DNA of 64,000 nucleotides from Drosophila persimilis (Eukaryota > Arthropoda > Insecta > Diptera > Drosophilidae). Every line of letters begins with the position of its first letter. Position 1 is the first letter of the stretch. The stretch spans positions 1,116,001 through 1,180,000 of the forward strand of contig NW_020825294.1 of the NCBI RefSeq assembly GCF_003286085.1. Direction: 5' to 3'. The position numbers and the translations under genes were made by a program. This document shows, in pieces, positions 61,101 to 64,000 of the stretch. Below the pieces are notes generated by a model that was given only the letters and a program-made list of their open reading frames with translations, searched no databases and was not told where the DNA came from.

Positions 61101-64000
61101 GAAGGCGCCCATGCTAGGAGTGCTGGGCAAATCCACATCGGCGGATGCCAAGATCACCCGTGAGTCGCTTACACGCGGCGGTTCTCAAGAGGATCCGCAG
61201 CATCTGCAGCGGGAACTGCAGGACTCCATTGAGCGGGAGACCGATCTGAAGGACCAGCTAAAGTTCGCTGAAGAAGAGGTAATCCAATCCCCAAATGCCC
61301 CACCAGAGCTACTCGATTAATCATTCGACCGTTTTACGCGAAGCTTCAGCGACTCAGGGCCAAACGGGTTCAGTTCAGCTGCGGCACACAGACCTCACCC
61401 GAGTTGCCCCTCGAGATGATTGCCTTTCCGCGTGCCACTCAGACGGTGGCCATAGAGCAGTGTGATGCCGTCACCAGTATGGAGATGTCCGGTGGCGGAC
61501 TCGGACTCTCGGTTGAGGCTCACAGTCAAACCGATTTCGAATCGATAGCGAGAAATGCTTCGTGCGAACGGGAGACGACTCCGTCGCCATTTGTGTCGCT
61601 CTTTGCACCCTCAACATCCTCCAGAGTGGGGCACTCGCGTTCTCTGCTCTTCCCCAGTGCTATTTCGCATGTTCTTCTGAATGGAACAGGTAGAAGATCT
61701 CCAGAAGATCCGTCCAGACAATCCATTGCTGATTATTTATTTACGTACTCGTTTTCCTAGCAGTAGTGCAGTCTATGTTCCATCCGAGCTTTCGTTTATG
61801 TAGCAAAACTATTTTGATCCTCGAAAACGATCTCTTTATTCGTATTATAACCTTATTCCTTATCATTCAGATGCAATAAATGATCCGAGATTTTTGTGTT
61901 TCAGGCTGAACATCTGAGGAAAAAGGTGACTCGTTTCGAGGATGAAAATGAGTCGTTGATGATGCAGTTGAAAAAAATGGCAACGCGCTCAAGAAGTACG
62001 AACCGAAAACACACACTAGTAACTCTCTCTTACTAAGTACTAAACCTTAGTTTATAGAAAAGTTAATCCAAAAAACCAATTATTCATTTAAACGATAAAT
62101 ATCTCGTTCATTTCCTTTCAAGCTGCAGTCACGCCAAAAGCTCTTAAATTAGAGTGACCAAAGCTGCATTGTATTGGGACTCCCCCCCTTATAGAGTACA
62201 ATAATTTCTAACTTGAAAGAACGAAAAACGTTTCCCTAACAAAACTAATGTGATTTCTCATGCGCTTTTTTAATGGATCATTGGCGCTGATGCAGTAATA
62301 TTTTTGCCATTTTTTGCGGCTGCTCATTAATTAGTGTTGTTACTAAATAAAGCATCCAACTAACTAAACCAACTAACTAAATGGAATATCTTTTAATCTA
62401 TGTATATTGTGTGCTCCCCTGCAGCTCGCAAGCTGAGTCCCACACCACATCCCCATCGACTGGCGCCCGAAGTGCATGCGGATCGGGATGAAGGCATCTC
62501 AGACGAGGATGATCCAGCCGAACTGCGTATCCTGCTGGAGCTCAACGAGCAGGAGGCCTCAATACTGCGTCTCAAAGTGGAGGATCTGGAGAAGGAGAAT
62601 GCGGAGTCAAAGAAGTATGTGCGCGAACTTCAGGCCAAACTGCGGCCGGAGGCTGCTTCTTCCAATGGCAGCAAATCCGCGCTTCTCAGCTTTGGCACCT
62701 CCTCCTCCAGTGCGGCCGAAAAGAAACTGAAAACCCTGAACGAAGAGTTGACGCAGCTACGGAAGAGCCTCCAGGAAAAGGAGCAGGCCGTGGACACTCT
62801 GAAGGAGCAGCTCAGCAAACTGAACAATCTTGAAACGGAGAACGAGAAACTGTCAAAGGAGAACAAGCGTTTACAAACCCTACGCAAGGCCAACGAGAAG
62901 ACGGGCGAGGCGGATCTGTCCAAGATCAAGGAGACTCTAACGGTGGCCCAGCGGGAGAGGGATGAGCTGACGGCCAGGGTGAAGCGGATGCAGCTTGAGG
63001 CTGATGCCAAGCTACCGGCCCGCACAGCCAAGCGGGTCAACGACCTTACCCCGAAGAGTCACCTTAAAAAGTGGGTGGAAGAGCTGGAGGATGAGATCGG
63101 CGAGATGCGGGTGATGCTCAGTTCGAGTGGATCCGATCAGGTCAAGGCCCTGGAATCAGTCAAAGCATCGCTTGAAGAGGAGCTGCAAAAGTGCAAGAAA
63201 AAGCTGACCCTGGCCGAGGGCGATGTCCAGCGTCTGAAGCTACTGAATGGCTCAAGCAGTAAGGTCACCGACCTGGAGCAGAAGCTGAAGCGCAGCGATG
63301 AGGATGGCAAGAAACTTAGCACCAAGCTCAAGGAGCTGGAGGAGAAGCTCAAGAAGCAGGACACTCAGCTGAAGCAGAGCGAGACGAACAAATCCACCCT
63401 GGAGACCCAGAGCAAACGAGAGAAGGAGAAGTTGTCCAGCCTGGAGAAGGACCTCGAAAAGCAGGGCAAGGAAAAGGAGAAGCTAGAGTCCAAGATCCTC
63501 CAGCTGGATACGGATCTTCTCACAGCCAAAAAGGCCGCGGATAAGACTAAATCGAGTCTGGAGAAGGAGATCAAGGATCTGAAGACCAAGGCCAGTAAAT
63601 CGGACAGCAAACAGGTGCAAGAACTCAAAAAGCAAGTGGAGGACATCCAAACTTCGCTCAGCGCCGAGCAGAAGCGCAACGAGGACCTCAACACCCATTG
63701 GGAAAAGCTCTCCGAGGAGACCATCCTGATGCGGGCACAGCTGACCACCGAGAAGCAGAATCTCCAGGCCGAACTCAATGCCAGCAAGCAGAAAATGTCC
63801 GAAATGGATACCATACGCATCGAGCGCACCGACATGGCCCGCAAGTTGAACGAGGCCCAGAAGAAGATCGCCGAACTGCAGGCTAAGACCCTTAAGACCG
63901 GCAACAACGGCGACCACGAGCGTACCATGCTAAAGAACAAGTTGGCCGAAAAGGAGCACGAGTACGAACGTCTGCGCAGGGAGAATGAGATGAACATCGA
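58159..64000 (+). CDS. Large coiled-coil protein of SOGA/MTCL type, partial (runs off the edge)
   Basis: Exons 58159-58340, 58404-58471, 59498-59682, 59747-59943, 60013-61003, 61066-61278, 61905-61995 and 62425-beyond 64000 all join in frame (over 1,150 residues so far). The first exon has a Cys/His cluster (CPLGFHPQTRYPTRCKRCF). Ser/Thr-rich low-complexity sequence follows, then coiled coil from about residue 300. The block MDEVQDTFRDDEVKAKTNLQ .. CRILSFKLKK .. LTRKLQTEAEELRNPGKKK and the LKDQLKFAEEEAEHLRKKV junction correspond to the shared SOGA/MTCL core of vertebrate microtubule-crosslinking proteins. The last exon is a continuous Lys/Glu-rich coiled coil. Function in flies is unknown to me; a microtubule or cortical scaffold is plausible. 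It may be fly CG31638. An alternative exon sits at 61344-61760. Confidence 0.8.
58472..59497 (+). other. Intron of the SOGA/MTCL-like gene
   Basis: A 1-kb intron between a GTACGA donor and the TTCACTTCAATGTAG acceptor. It is AT-rich, with a CTCTCTTTCTGTCTCTC tract near 59220. Nothing coding was seen. Confidence 0.6.
61344..61760 (+). CDS. Alternative C-terminal exon of the SOGA/MTCL-like gene with TQT motifs
   Basis: After exon 61066-61278 (phase 0) the frame can enter at CTTCAGCGACTC (acceptor AG at 61342-61343) and run to a TAG at 61758-61760. The open frame encodes about 138 residues in G+C-rich, codon-like sequence. Three motifs stand out: CGTQTSPE, RATQTVAIE and HSQTDFES. Skipping it joins 61278 directly to 61905, which gives the conserved FAEEEAEHLRKK sequence, so this exon is an alternative ending or an optional insert. 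A donor at 61690 (GTAGAA) would not keep frame with the next exon. Confidence 0.6.
   Translation, partial: LQRLRAKRVQFSCGTQTSPELPLEMIAFPRATQTVAIEQCDAVTSMEMSGGGLGLSVEAHSQTDFESIARNASCERETTPSPFVSLFAPSTSSRVGHSRSLLFPSAISHVLLNGTGRRSPEDPSRQSIADYLFTYSFS

Overview
The window is nuclear DNA of a Drosophila-type fly. The evidence is short introns of about 55-70 bp, fly-specific genes (cortex, cup, ihog, Spn27A, Fgop2), DRE elements (TATCGATA) and Motif-1 boxes (GGTCACACT) near gene starts, and DINE/INE-1-like mobile DNA. The gene set matches the 26F-27E part of chromosome arm 2L (Muller element B) of D. melanogaster. The species is not D. melanogaster itself, but I cannot name it. All gene names rest on protein recognition by eye.

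Left part (1-20 kb): a mitochondrial ACOT9-type thioesterase (-), the endosomal Na+/H+ exchanger Nhe3 (+) with an AT-AC U12-type intron and a GC-AG intron, a 4.5-kb AT-rich minisatellite of 39-bp units bounded by dispersed-repeat and DINE-like debris, then Nse1 (SMC5/6 complex), cortex (meiotic Cdc20), two very small membrane proteins (-; one is PIGBOS1-like) and the serpin Spn27A.

Middle (20-50 kb): cup (-), with Galt nested on the opposite strand in one of its introns. Then snRNP-U1-70K, smt3 (SUMO), Coprox (-), an unnamed KEN-box protein, HMG-CoA lyase (-), Atac1, an MCM-binding protein (-), a domesticated hAT/BED protein, the cohesin subunit SA (-) and Gas41. Strands alternate almost perfectly here. 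Divergent pairs share 200-600 bp promoter gaps, several with DRE motifs, and convergent pairs end only 56-92 bp apart.

Right part (50-64 kb): the Hedgehog co-receptor ihog, the STRIPAK-type coiled-coil protein Fgop2, and the 5' two thirds or so of a large SOGA/MTCL-like coiled-coil gene that runs off the right edge. Fgop2 appears to be driven from the end of a dispersed repeat copy. Most genes are housekeeping or germline/cell-cycle genes (meiosis, oogenesis translation control, cohesin, replication, chromatin, SUMO); no operon-like pathway grouping is implied. No tRNA, rRNA or CRISPR feature was seen.
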